Notes: generated from the letters alone by a model not told the origin. Positions 10,856 to 19,588 are shown, counted from the stretch's first letter. The stretch: DNA of 64,000 bases from Plantactinospora sp040120695 (GCF_040120695.1 NZ_JBEEAC010000006.1:124001-188000), one strand, 5' to 3'. Translations and numbers: made by a program.

Positions 10856-12034
10856 GTGTTGCGCTGGTTGACGGCGGGAGAGTCCCATGGTCCGGCCCTG
10901 GTCGCGGTGCTGGAAGGGGTGCCGGCCGGGGTCGAGGTGACCAGCGAGGAGATCGTCCGCCAGCTGGGTCGCCGCCGGCTCGGCTACGGCCGGGGTGCCC
11001 GGATGTCCTTCGAGCGGGACGAGGTCGAGATCATCGGCGGTCTCCGGCACGGCCTGACCCTGGGCAGCCCGGTGGCGATCCGGGTGGGCAACTCCGAGTG
11101 GCCGAAGTGGCAGACGGTGATGGCGGCCGACCCGGTCGACGAGGAGGTGCTGGCCGGACAGGCCCGCAACGCGCCGCTGACCCGTCCCCGACCCGGGCAC
11201 GCCGACCTGGCCGGCATGCAGAAGTACGGTCACACCGACGCCCGGCCGATCCTGGAACGGGCCAGTGCCCGGGAGACCGCCGCCCGGGTCGCGGTCGGCA
11301 CCGTCGCCCGGGCTCTGCTCCGGCAGGCGCTCGGCATCGAGATCGTCTCGCACGTGGTGGAACTCGGCTCGGTGGCCGCGAAACCCGGGCTCCAGCCCCG
11401 CCCCGAGGACGCCGAGCGGATCGACGCCGACCCGCTGCGCTGTCTCGACCCGGAGGCCAGTGCCCGGATGGTCGCCGAGGTGGACGCGGCCAAGTCCGAC
11501 GCCGACACCCTCGGCGGCATCGTCGAGGTGCTCGGCTACGGCGTACCGCCGGGGTTGGGCAGCCACGTGCAGTGGGACCGCAAGCTCGACGCCCGGCTCG
11601 CCGCCGCGCTGATGTCCATCCAGGCGATCAAGGGGGTGGAGATCGGCGACGCCTGGCAGCAGGCCCGGTCCCGGGGCTCGGTGGCGCACGACGAGATCGT
11701 CCCCACCGCGACCGGCGTACGCCGGGTCACCGACCGGGCCGGTGGCCTGGAGGGCGGGATCACCACCGGCGAGCCACTGCGGGTACGCGCCGCGATGAAG
11801 CCGATCTCCTCGCTCAACCGGGCGCTCTCCACCGTGGATGTGGCGACCGGTGAGCCGGCGACCGCGATCAATCAGCGCTCGGACGTCTGCGCCGTACCCG
11901 CCGCCGCGATCGTCGCCGAGACCATGGTCGCGCTGGTGCTGGCCGAGGCGGCGCTGGAGAAGTTCGGTGGCGACTCGGTTGCCGAGATCCGCCGCAACCT
12001 CGCCGGCTACCTGGACAACCTGGTGATCCGGTGA
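10856..12034 (+). CDS. aroC: chorismate synthase
   Basis: Converts EPSP to chorismate using reduced FMN, the last common step of aromatic biosynthesis. 392 residues from the GTG at 10856, which follows GGAGAGG and begins directly at the family N-terminus LRWLTAGESHGPALVAVLEG. Other signatures are RRRLGYGRGARM and GGITTGEPLRVRAAMKPISS. The stop codon overlaps a GTG that opens a 21-codon mini-ORF, which in turn overlaps aroK. Confidence 0.97.
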   Translation: MLRWLTAGESHGPALVAVLEGVPAGVEVTSEEIVRQLGRRRLGYGRGARMSFERDEVEIIGGLRHGLTLGSPVAIRVGNSEWPKWQTVMAADPVDEEVLAGQARNAPLTRPRPGHADLAGMQKYGHTDARPILERASARETAARVAVGTVARALLRQALGIEIVSHVVELGSVAAKPGLQPRPEDAERIDADPLRCLDPEASARMVAEVDAAKSDADTLGGIVEVLGYGVPPGLGSHVQWDRKLDARLAAALMSIQAIKGVEIGDAWQQARSRGSVAHDEIVPTATGVRRVTDRAGGLEGGITTGEPLRVRAAMKPISSLNRALSTVDVATGEPATAINQRSDVCAVPAAAIVAETMVALVLAEAALEKFGGDSVAEIRRNLAGYLDNLVIR

Positions 12035-12096
12035 GCGCGAGGAGTGAGCCGGGTTTGCGAGCCCCGCAGTCGCGAACGGAACGGGAGCACCGGTGA
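12031..12096 (+). other. relay mini-ORF between aroC and aroK
   Basis: A 21-codon ORF that starts at GTG 12031 inside the aroC stop (GTGA) and stops with TGA 12094-12096 inside the aroK start (again GTGA at 12093-12096). Both ends read GTGAGCGCGAGGA, a 13-bp direct repeat. A GGGAG box for aroK lies within it (near 12083). The overlaps are seen directly. That the peptide is translated, and that its job is to carry ribosomes from aroC to aroK, is inferred. Compare 48655-48818. Confidence 0.4.
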
Positions 12097-12620
12097 GCGC
12101 GAGGAAGGCGCCGGTCTGCGTCCTGGTCGGTGTGATGGGTGCCGGCAAGACCAGCACCGGGCTGCTGGTCGCCAAGGGGCTAGGGGTCGACTTCCGGGAC
12201 ACCGACAGCGACATCGAGGCGACGGCCGGCAAGCCGATCCCGGAGATCTTCGTCGACGACGGCGAGGAGCACTTCCGTACCCTGGAACGGGCCGCGGTGG
12301 CGGACGCGCTGGCCTCCTTCGACGGGGTGCTGGCGCTCGGCGGTGGCGCGATCCTCGCCGAGGAGAACCGGGCCGCGCTGGCCGGGCACCGGGTCATCTA
12401 CCTTTCGGTCGAGCTGCCGGACGCGGTCAAGCGGGTCGGCCTGGGCGCCGGCCGGCCACTCCTCGCGATCAACCCCCGGGCCACCCTCAAGCACCTGCTC
12501 GAACAGCGGCGCCCGCTCTACACCGAGGTGGCGACCTGGACCGTGGTCACCGACGGGCGGACCCCGGAAGAGGTGGCCGAGGAGATCCTGGCCGGGCTGG
12601 CCGGCGACCGGCTCGGCTAA
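12093..12620 (+). CDS. aroK: shikimate kinase
   Basis: Phosphorylates shikimate at the 3-hydroxyl with ATP. 175 residues, normal length. The P-loop GVMGAGKTST is at about residues 10-19, DTDSDIE holds the magnesium/shikimate-binding Asp near 35, and ALGGGAI near 82 is the shikimate-binding GGG motif. The Arg-containing lid follows at about 116-125. The GTG start is in GTGA overlap with the preceding mini-ORF, and a GGGAG box sits 6-7 nt upstream. The 3' end overlaps the converging yczE remnant by about 70 nt. Confidence 0.95.
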   Translation: MSARKAPVCVLVGVMGAGKTSTGLLVAKGLGVDFRDTDSDIEATAGKPIPEIFVDDGEEHFRTLERAAVADALASFDGVLALGGGAILAEENRAALAGHRVIYLSVELPDAVKRVGLGAGRPLLAINPRATLKHLLEQRRPLYTEVATWTVVTDGRTPEEVAEEILAGLAGDRLG

Positions 12621-13188
12621 CGGCTCGGCCAAGGCTCGGCCCGGCGCGTTCGGCGGTGCTCCGGTAGGCGAACCAGCGCAGACAGGTCTGGGTGATCGGG
12701 CCGACCGCGAGGGCGTAGAGCACCGTGCCGACGCCGACCGTCCCGCCGAGCAGCCAGCCCGTGCCGAGCACGGTGAGTTCGATGAGGGTACGGACCAGCC
12801 GGATCGAGCGTCCGGTCGACCGGGACGCGCCGGTCATCAGGCCGTCCCGGGGTCCGGGGCCGAGCCGCGCGCCGACGTAGACGGCGGTGGAGAGTCCGTT
12901 GAGCAGGATCCCGCCAGCCAGCAGGCCGACCCGGGCGGGCAGGCTCAGCCGCTCGGGCAGCAGCGCCAGGCCGAGGTCGGCCGAGAGCGCCAGGACCACG
13001 ATGTTCGCGCCGGTACCGAGCGTCGGCACCTGCCGCAGCGGGATCCAGAGCAGCAGGACGAGTAGCCCGACGATGGCGCTGACCGTGCCGAAGCTCAGCG
13101 GGAGGTCCTCCAGGTTGTGCCGGCTCCGTCGAGGCCAATCCCGCGAGCCAATCCGGCAAGCCTGTCCGGTGGTTGGCCTGGATAACAT
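12547..13188 (-). pseudogene. YczE-family membrane protein lacking its N-terminal part
   Basis: Homology to the YczE integral membrane family runs from about residue 36 (PLSFGTVSAIVGLLVLLLWIPLRQ) through GILLNGLSTAVYVGARLGPGPRDGLMTG to LGGTVGVGTVLYALAVGPI. The usual first helix and the loop with the GLDPWDVFHQG-type motif are missing. Upstream residues in this frame are unrelated Arg-rich translation of the promoter region. The ATG at 13188 has a weak AGGG box, so a shortened protein of 213 residues might still be made. The 3' end runs into aroK on the other strand. It is divergent from a MocR regulator, as in other actinobacteria. A deletion at about 13110-13125 is the likely cause. Confidence 0.6.
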
Positions 13189-13197
13189 GGCCAATCC
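13133..13197. promoter_or_regulatory. repeated GCCAATCC boxes, candidate MocR operator
   Basis: GCCAATCC occurs at 13134-13141, 13147-13154 and 13190-13197, with an inverted GGTTGGCC near 13171. All lie between the divergent yczE remnant and the MocR gene. Direct repeats with an inverted half-site are a common operator layout for MocR/PdxR-type regulators. Assignment as the operator is inferred from position. Confidence 0.4.
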
Positions 13198-13213
13198 CTG
13201 GAGAATGGTCGGT

Positions 13214-14698
13214 ATGCACCCGACCCCGCTGCCGCCGGTGACCCTGGATCGGGACGACCGGATGCTGGGCAGCCGCCAGCTCGCCGCCATGCTGCCCGAC
13301 CTGGCCGGAGCGCGCCCCGCGTACCGCAACCTGGCGCGGGCGATCGGCGCGTTGATCCTGGACGGCCGGATCGCGCTGCACGTCAGGCTCCCCGCCGAGC
13401 GGGAGCTGGCCACCGCCCTGAACGTCAGCCGGGCCACCGTGACCGCCGGCTACGACCTGCTGCGCGAGGGTGGGTTCGCGCGCAGCCGCCAGGGTTCCGG
13501 CACCTGGACGGAGTTGCCGGAAGGGCGCCGGCCCAGCGGCGTCGACCGGCTGCTCGCCCCGGAGGAGAGCGCGATCGACCTGGCCCGGGCCGCGCCCACC
13601 GGACTGCCGGCGCAGCTGCTCGCCGACGCGCTCGCCCAGGTCACCCCGCAGCTCGCGGAGCACGCACACACCCCCGGCTATCACCCGTACGGGCTGCCGG
13701 GACTGCGTTCCGCCATCGCCGAGCGGTTCACCCGGCGCGGCCTGGCCACGGTGCCCGAGCAGATCCTGGTGACCTCCGGCGCCCAGCACGCGTTCACGCT
13801 GGTCGTCGGGGTGCTGTGTCGGCCCGGTGACCGGGTGATGGTGGAGAGCCCGTCCTATCCGAACGCGCTGGAGGCGCTGCGCCGGGCCCGGCTGCGCACC
13901 GTGTCCGTCCCGGTCACCGACGCCGGCTGGGACGTCGAGATCCTGGAGTCGACGCTGCGCCAGGCGGTGCCCCGGCTGGCGTACCTGATCCCGGACTTTC
14001 ACAACCCGACCGGTTGCCTGATGCCCGACCCGGAGCGGGACCGCCTGCTGCGCGCCGCGGCCCGCTCCGGTAGCTGGCTGGTCGTCGACGAGACCCTGAC
14101 CGACCTCGCCCTCGACGTTCCCGCCCCGCCGCCCATCGCCACGCGGAGTGCGCCCGGCGGCACCGGTCAGGTCGTCACGATCGGCTCGATGAGCAAGACC
14201 CACTGGGCCGGGCTGCGGATCGGCTGGCTGCGCGCCCCGGCGAAGCTGATTACCGAACTGGCCGGGCAGCGCGTCGCCACCGACATGGGCGGCTCGGTGC
14301 TGGACCAGTTGCTGGCGCTCAACCTGCTCGACCGGGCCGGAGAACTTCTGCCGTCCCGGCTGGCACGGCTGCGTGAACAGCGCGCCGCGCTCGCCGCCGC
14401 GCTGACCGAGAACCTTCCACGGTGGAGCTGGCGGCTCCCGCCAGGCGGCCTGTCGCTCTGGGTGGACCTGGCCGAGCCGGTCGCCTCCACCCTGGCCGAC
14501 CGGGCACTGGACTACGGGGTACGGATCGAAAGTGGCAGCTACTTCACCTCCGATCCGGGCGTCTTCGAGCAGCGGTTGCGGATCCCGTACACGCTGCCGT
14601 CGGAGACGCTGCGCGAGGCGGTACGCCGGCTGGCCGCCGCGCTGGCCGCCGGGTCGCCCCCGTCGTCGTCCGCCCGACGCCCGCACTGGATCGCCTGA
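13214..14698 (+). CDS. MocR-family (GntR/aminotransferase) regulator, YczR type
   Basis: 494-residue chimera. An N-terminal GntR winged helix (about residues 30-105, with RLPAERELATALNVSRATVTAGYDLL) is followed by a type I aminotransferase-like domain (about 150-490). PLP-site features include SPSYPNAL, PDFHNPTG, DETLTDL and SMSKTHWAGLRIGW, where the Lys of SMSK is the expected Schiff-base residue. The ATG at 13214 follows GGAG by about 10 nt. It is divergent from the yczE remnant, the standard yczR/yczE pair. Since the membrane partner is truncated here, the regulator may no longer have an intact target at this locus. Confidence 0.9.
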   Translation: MHPTPLPPVTLDRDDRMLGSRQLAAMLPDLAGARPAYRNLARAIGALILDGRIALHVRLPAERELATALNVSRATVTAGYDLLREGGFARSRQGSGTWTELPEGRRPSGVDRLLAPEESAIDLARAAPTGLPAQLLADALAQVTPQLAEHAHTPGYHPYGLPGLRSAIAERFTRRGLATVPEQILVTSGAQHAFTLVVGVLCRPGDRVMVESPSYPNALEALRRARLRTVSVPVTDAGWDVEILESTLRQAVPRLAYLIPDFHNPTGCLMPDPERDRLLRAAARSGSWLVVDETLTDLALDVPAPPPIATRSAPGGTGQVVTIGSMSKTHWAGLRIGWLRAPAKLITELAGQRVATDMGGSVLDQLLALNLLDRAGELLPSRLARLREQRAALAAALTENLPRWSWRLPPGGLSLWVDLAEPVASTLADRALDYGVRIESGSYFTSDPGVFEQRLRIPYTLPSETLREAVRRLAAALAAGSPPSSSARRPHWIA

Positions 14699-14815
14699 GC
14701 CCGCCCGCCCGGACCGCTGACCCCGGGACCGCTGCGTTGCGGAACCCGGCGCTCGCTCGGCCAGCCGTTTCGAGGCGCGGCACCGCACGGCACGGCACTA
14801 CCAGCATGAGCGGTG

Positions 14816-16579
14816 TCAGCTCGGTACGGCCTGGAGCGTATCCACGACCGTGCGCCGGGTGGCGAGCATTGCGGGGATGGCGGTGAGCGCGGCGATGGCG
14901 AGCAGGACTCCGAGCGCGGTGGCGAGCAGCCAGGAATTGGGTGGGTACCGGACCTCCACCCGACTGACGAACGTGACGAGCCCGAGGCCGGCCGGGATCC
15001 CCGCGACGACGCCGGGTACGGCGGGAAGCAGTTGCGCCACCGCCAGGCCCACGCCGGCCTGCGCGGGCGTGGCGCCGAGCGTCCGCGCGACGGCCAGCGG
15101 CTGCCGGGCGTCGAGGACCGCGGTCCAGGTGCTCACGACGGCGTTGATGAGCGCCAGGAGGCAGAGTACGAGGGTGGCGACGAGCAATGCCTGGTCCCTC
15201 CGCTCGGTGCGGGGGTTGGCGAGTTCCGTGTAGCCGAGGTTGAAGTGTTCCACCCGGGTGTTGACCGCGAGCATGGCGACGAGTGCGGTCGTGGTGATCA
15301 GGGTGTTCACGGTGATCAGCCGGGCCCGGCGCGGCCGGCGTGCGTTGATGCGCACCCCGATCAGCAGGGCGACGGGCAGCCGCCGCGACAGCCGGATTCG
15401 CCACCGTCTGCGCTGCGGCGGCGTCGCGGCGTCGGCCAGCGCGTGCACGGTGCTGGTGACGGCGGCGCGCACCACCGGTACCAGAGTCGCCGCCACGGCG
15501 ATCGTGAGGGCGAGGACCGTGACGGCGACCACCGTACGCAGCGCGGGTGGCTGGGTGTTGACCGAGCCGATGAGTCCGGCGCTGGGGCGGATCAGCGCGG
15601 GGGCGGCGAACCAGCCGCCGGCCAGGCCGGTGGTGGCGGCGGCAAGCCCGATCACGAGGTACTCGGCGAGGTGGACGGCGGCGATCATGGCCGGTCCGGC
15701 GCCGACGGCCTTGAGCAGACCCACCCGGCGACGCTGGCCGATGATCCGGCCCGCGACGATGCCGGCGACGCCGGCCAGCGCCAGGCCGCTGAGCAGCCAG
15801 CTGCCGACGAGCAGCGTTTCCTGCGCGTCGCCGTACAGCCGACCGTTGAGGTCGTCGATCGCCTGCCAGGTGGTGAGTTGGTCGCTGGTGGTGTATGTGG
15901 TGCTGGCCGCCGGGTCGGCGAGCTTGAGGTTCAGGGTGTACGACAGCGGCCGGCCGCCCGCGAGCGTGGCGATGTCGCTGCGGTCCACCCAGACCAGGCC
16001 GCCGCGCTCGACCAGGATGCTGCCCGGGTAGTGCCACCCGGCGTACGGATAGGTCGCCCTCGCGGCCGTGACCGCGGTCCCGATCACCCGCAGCGGATGG
16101 CCGTCGATGTCGACCGTGTCGCCGACGCGAACGCCGAGGGCGTCGGCGAAGAAGCGCTCGACGACCACGCCGCCGGGGCGTACCCAGGTGCCGTCGGTCA
16201 CGGCGGGCCGGTTGATCGATGCCGGTGCGGTGTCCCGGCCCTCGACGACGGCGTGCGCGGATATGCCGCCAGCCGTCATCGTCAGGTACGCGATCGGGAA
16301 GGGGCCACTGTGCTCGGTGACGCCAGCCGCGGTGGCCATTGCCGCGAGTTCGTCCAAGGCGGCCTGACCGGTGGCCCGGGGCGTCACGATCACGTCCGGT
16401 CCGGCGGTGGCGGTCCGGGTCTGCTGGTACGGCCGGTCGGCGACCTCGTTGAGGGTGAGGCCGAGGGTCAAGGTGCCGGTGGCGGCGGTGATGGCGACCA
16501 GCAGCAGGATGGTCTCGGTACGGCGGCGGCGCAGGTCCCGCAGCATCAGCCGGCAGACGAGCAGCAGGCGGCCGGACAT
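14816..16579 (-). CDS. ABC transporter permease, FtsX/MacB type
   Basis: 587-residue membrane protein. A short cytoplasmic N-terminus and first helix (about residues 18-42, TILLLVAITAATGTLTLGLTL) precede a large extracytoplasmic MacB-like periplasmic core (about 45-235). Then follow the FtsX domain helices, a second loop and a final helix cluster. The start lies 1 nt after the ATPase stop (TGACATG). With the ATPase it forms a MacB/LolCDE-like mechanotransmission transporter that may act on peptides, lipoproteins or antibiotics; the substrate is unknown. Regulation is probably by the PadR gene at the head of the operon. Confidence 0.88.
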   Translation of the reverse strand: MSGRLLLVCRLMLRDLRRRRTETILLLVAITAATGTLTLGLTLNEVADRPYQQTRTATAGPDVIVTPRATGQAALDELAAMATAAGVTEHSGPFPIAYLTMTAGGISAHAVVEGRDTAPASINRPAVTDGTWVRPGGVVVERFFADALGVRVGDTVDIDGHPLRVIGTAVTAARATYPYAGWHYPGSILVERGGLVWVDRSDIATLAGGRPLSYTLNLKLADPAASTTYTTSDQLTTWQAIDDLNGRLYGDAQETLLVGSWLLSGLALAGVAGIVAGRIIGQRRRVGLLKAVGAGPAMIAAVHLAEYLVIGLAAATTGLAGGWFAAPALIRPSAGLIGSVNTQPPALRTVVAVTVLALTIAVAATLVPVVRAAVTSTVHALADAATPPQRRRWRIRLSRRLPVALLIGVRINARRPRRARLITVNTLITTTALVAMLAVNTRVEHFNLGYTELANPRTERRDQALLVATLVLCLLALINAVVSTWTAVLDARQPLAVARTLGATPAQAGVGLAVAQLLPAVPGVVAGIPAGLGLVTFVSRVEVRYPPNSWLLATALGVLLAIAALTAIPAMLATRRTVVDTLQAVPS

Positions 16580-16580
16580 G

Positions 16581-17309
16581 TCAGCGCCGCCCGTCGTAGA
16601 CGGTGCCGGTAACGGTGCTGGCGAACCGGTTGTCGTCGGCGAACGCCCCGTCCCGCATCGCGATCACCCGGTCGGCGACCGCGGCGACGCGGGCGTCGTG
16701 GGTGACCACCACGAGGGTCTGTCCGGCGGCGTGCAACTCCTCGAACAGCCGCAGTACCTCCAGGGTGGCGGCGCTGTCCAGGTTGCCGGTGGGTTCGTCG
16801 GCCAGTACGACCAGCGGCTCGTTGCTCATCGCGCGGGCGATGGCGACCCGCTGGCGCTGCCCACCGGAGAGCGCCGAGGGCAGGTGCGCGGCGCGGTCGG
16901 CGAGCCCGACCCGATCCAGCAGGTACATCGCCCGCTTGCGGGCCCGCCCCGGTGACTGGCCGGCGAGCAGCGCGGCCAGCTCGACGTTCTCCACCGCGGT
17001 GAGTTCGTCCATGAGGTGGAACGCCTGGAAGACGAACCCGATGCCGTCGCGCCGCAGCCGGGCCAGGGTCCGTTCACTCATCGTGTCGATCCGGCGCTCG
17101 GCCAGCCACACCTGCCCGTCGGTCGGGCGTTGCAGCCCGCCGAGCAGATGCAGCAGGGTGGACTTGCCGCAGCCGCTCGGGCCCATGATCGCCAACGTCT
17201 GTCCGACGGGCACGTCCAGGTCGACCTCGTCGACGGCGCGTACCAGGGTGTCGTTCGAGCCGTACCGTTTGCTCAGCCCACGCGTCCGCAACGCCATCGA
17301 TCCGGTCAT
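16581..17309 (-). CDS. ABC transporter ATP-binding protein (MacB/LolD type)
   Basis: 242-residue ATPase with all motifs: Walker A GPSGCGKST (about residues 45-53), Q-loop in FVFQAFHLMDELTAVENV, signature LSGGQRQRVAIARA (about 146-159), Walker B VVLADEPTGNLD, and the H-loop in VVTHDARVA. The FHLMDELT sequence after the Q-loop is typical of ATPases that pair with FtsX-like permeases. Its ATG overlaps the PadR stop (17306-17309). It drives the permease encoded directly downstream. Confidence 0.94.
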   Translation of the reverse strand: MTGSMALRTRGLSKRYGSNDTLVRAVDEVDLDVPVGQTLAIMGPSGCGKSTLLHLLGGLQRPTDGQVWLAERRIDTMSERTLARLRRDGIGFVFQAFHLMDELTAVENVELAALLAGQSPGRARKRAMYLLDRVGLADRAAHLPSALSGGQRQRVAIARAMSNEPLVVLADEPTGNLDSAATLEVLRLFEELHAAGQTLVVVTHDARVAAVADRVIAMRDGAFADDNRFASTVTGTVYDGRR

Positions 17310-17845
17310 GCCTGCGCCCTCCGCCCCGTCCGGTCACGCTCGGCCCACATGCGCTCGCATGCCTCCAGCCACTCCAGGTCGGCCCGCAGCCGCAGCACGA
17401 CGCCCTCCAGCAGCAACCCGGCGACCGGATCCACCGACCGGTCCAGCGCGGCGCGCTGGGTGTCGCGCAGCCGGCGCAGCACCTCGCGCCGCTGTGCGTC
17501 GGCCAGTGCCACCGGATCGGCCAGCCGGCCGGCCGCGGCGGCCACCAGCTTCAGGTGGAACTCCGTAAGGTCCGGCTTCGGCCAGCTCACCTCGGTCAGC
17601 CAGCCGGCGACCCGCTGCTGTCCGGCCGCGGTGAGGGCGTAGACCCGGCGGTCAGGCCGGTCCGGCAGGCCGTCGGCCCGCTCCGAAGTCACCAGTCCGG
17701 CCCTGCCCAGCCGGGCCAGCGCCACGTAGATCTGTCCGGCGTTCATCGCCCCGCCCAGCGGACCGAGTGCGTCACGCATCCGGCTGCGCAGCTCGTACCC
17801 GTGCGCCGGCTCCTTCGCCAGCATGGCCAGCACCACGTCCTGCAC
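17306..17845 (-). CDS. PadR-family transcriptional regulator
   Basis: 179-residue protein with an N-terminal winged helix (about residues 1-85: MLAKEPAHGYELRSRMRDALGPLG, NAGQIYVALARLGRAGLVTSE, with wing RRVYALTAAGQQRV). A C-terminal helical domain (about 95-175, PadR_C/Vir_act_alpha_C) follows. It heads a three-gene operon with an FtsX-type ABC transporter, a common arrangement in which PadR represses the transporter until a toxic ligand binds. A perfect inverted repeat at 17881-17895 lies 36 nt upstream. Confidence 0.92.
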   Translation of the reverse strand: MQDVVLAMLAKEPAHGYELRSRMRDALGPLGGAMNAGQIYVALARLGRAGLVTSERADGLPDRPDRRVYALTAAGQQRVAGWLTEVSWPKPDLTEFHLKLVAAAAGRLADPVALADAQRREVLRRLRDTQRAALDRSVDPVAGLLLEGVVLRLRADLEWLEACERMWAERDRTGRRAQA

Positions 17846-17880
17846 CAGGGCACACCCCTTCGTTCCGGAGCGCTAATAGA

Positions 17881-17895
17881 TAGCCGGTAGCTATG
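17881..17895. promoter_or_regulatory. inverted repeat, candidate PadR operator
   Basis: ATAGC-CGGTA-GCTAT is a perfect 5-bp inverted repeat with a 5-nt spacer in an AT-rich patch (GCTAATAGATAGC) upstream of padR. It lies 36 nt before the padR start, where a promoter would be expected. Binding by the PadR protein is inferred from position and symmetry. Confidence 0.45.
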
Positions 17896-18013
17896 GCTCT
17901 GTCAAATCCGGCGGGGGTCGACCGTTCGGCCGGATCGGCAGCGGCGGCGTTCCCCTGCACCCATGCCCGCAGCCGCAAACGACTTCGGACCCACTCGTCT
18001 AGGCTCTGACCCG

Positions 18014-19090
18014 ATGGACAAGCTGACCCGAATTCCGGTCGGCGGTGACCGGCCGTACGACGTCCTCGTCGGCCGGGACCTGCTGGCCGCGCTGCCGCCC
18101 CTGCTGGACGGTGCCGAGCGCGCCGCCGTGCTGCACGCCCCGCCGCTGAAGGTGCGCGCCGACGAGCTGGCCGAGCGGCTTCGCGCCGCCGGGATCGAGC
18201 CGCTGACCGTGCCGGTGCCGGACGCCGAGGCCGGAAAGGACATCGAGGTCGCCGCCGGCTGCTGGGCGCGGCTGGGCGCGGCGGGCTTCACCCGTACCGA
18301 CGCGGTGGTCGGGCTGGGCGGCGGCGCGGCGACCGACCTGGCCGGCTTCGTCGCCGCCTGCTGGCTGCGCGGGGTCCGCTGGGTGCCGGTCTCGACCTCG
18401 CTGCTCGGCATGGTCGACGCGGCGGTCGGCGGCAAGACCGGGATCAACACCGCCGCCGGCAAGAACCTGGTCGGTGCCTTCCACCCGCCGGCCGGGGTGC
18501 TCTGCGACCTGGCGATGCTGGACTCGCTACCGGCGGTCGACCTGACCGCCGGGCTGGCCGAGGTGGTGAAGTGCGGCTTCATCGCCGACCCGGTCATCCT
18601 CGACCTGATCGAGTCCGACCCGAACGCCGCGACGGATCCGGCCGGCCCGGTGGTCCGCGAGCTGGTCGAGCGGGCGATCCGGGTGAAGGCGGACGTGGTC
18701 TCCGGCGACCTGCGCGAGGCGGGGCGGCGGGAGATCCTCAACTACGGTCACACCCTCGGGCACGCGATCGAGAAGGTCGAGGGCTACCGCTGGCGGCACG
18801 GGCACGCGATCTCCGTCGGCCTGGTCTACGCCGCCGGGCTGGCCTGGCGGGCCGGCCGGCTGGACGAGCCGACGGCGGCCCGGCACCGCACGGTGCTGAC
18901 CACGCTCGGGCTGCCGACGAGCTACCGGGCGGACGCCTGGCCGGAGCTGCTGGCCGCGATGCGGGTGGACAAGAAGGCCCGGGGCAGCCGGCTGCGGTTC
19001 GTGGTGCTGGACGGGCTGGCCGAGACCGGCATCCTGGAGGGCCCGGACGACGAGCTGCTGCTCGACGCGTACGCCGAGGTGGCGGGATGA
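18014..19090 (+). CDS. aroB: 3-dehydroquinate synthase
   Basis: Converts DAHP to 3-dehydroquinate with NAD+ and a metal ion, the second step of the shikimate pathway. 358 residues. The NAD-binding glycine loop GLGGGAATDLAGFVAACWLRG is near residues 96-116, VSTSLLGMVDAAVGGKTGIN follows, and the metal ligands are Glu in AEVVKCG and His in NYGHTLGHAIE and RHGHAIS. The ATG at 18014 is preferred over an in-frame ATG 51 nt upstream because the protein family begins close to RIPVGG. The ribosome binding site is weak. The stop overlaps the aroQ ATG (ATGA). Confidence 0.96.
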   Translation: MDKLTRIPVGGDRPYDVLVGRDLLAALPPLLDGAERAAVLHAPPLKVRADELAERLRAAGIEPLTVPVPDAEAGKDIEVAAGCWARLGAAGFTRTDAVVGLGGGAATDLAGFVAACWLRGVRWVPVSTSLLGMVDAAVGGKTGINTAAGKNLVGAFHPPAGVLCDLAMLDSLPAVDLTAGLAEVVKCGFIADPVILDLIESDPNAATDPAGPVVRELVERAIRVKADVVSGDLREAGRREILNYGHTLGHAIEKVEGYRWRHGHAISVGLVYAAGLAWRAGRLDEPTAARHRTVLTTLGLPTSYRADAWPELLAAMRVDKKARGSRLRFVVLDGLAETGILEGPDDELLLDAYAEVAG

Positions 19091-19533
19091 GGGTCTACGT
19101 GCTCAACGGGCCCAACCTGGGCCGGCTCGGCACCCGGCAGCCCGAGGTGTACGGCGCCACCAGCTACGCCGACCTGGTGGCGAGTTGCCAGGCCACCGGC
19201 CGGGAGGTGGGGCTGGACGTCGAGGTCCGGCAGACCGACGCCGAGGCGGAGTTGATCGGCTGGCTGCACCAGGCGGCCGACGAGGAGGCGGGGGTGGTAC
19301 TCAACCCGGCCGCCTGGTCGCACTACTCCTACGCGGTCCGGGACGCCTGCGCCATGCTGCGCGGCCCGCTGGTAGAGGTGCACATCTCCAACATCCACGC
19401 CCGGGAGGAGTTCCGGCACCACTCCGTGGTCTCGGCGGTCGCGACCGGGGTGATCTGCGGCCTCGGCGTCGACGGCTACCGGCTGGCCCTGCTCCACCTG
19501 GCCGCGCTCCGGGACCGGTCCACCCGCGCCTGA
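19087..19533 (+). CDS. aroQ: 3-dehydroquinate dehydratase, type II
   Basis: Dehydrates 3-dehydroquinate to 3-dehydroshikimate. 148 residues, the usual size of the dodecameric type II enzyme. NGPNLGRLGTRQPEVYG (about residues 8-24) contains the catalytic Arg and Tyr. NPAAWSHYSYAVRDA near 75-90 and VEVHISNIHAREEFRHHS near 98-115 carry the active-site His. The start is in ATGA overlap with aroB. Confidence 0.96.
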   Translation: MRVYVLNGPNLGRLGTRQPEVYGATSYADLVASCQATGREVGLDVEVRQTDAEAELIGWLHQAADEEAGVVLNPAAWSHYSYAVRDACAMLRGPLVEVHISNIHAREEFRHHSVVSAVATGVICGLGVDGYRLALLHLAALRDRSTRA

Positions 19534-19588
19534 GCGACCGCTCCGTTACCGGAAAGCGGGCTGGTCCTGATCAATTGGACGCCCCTAG

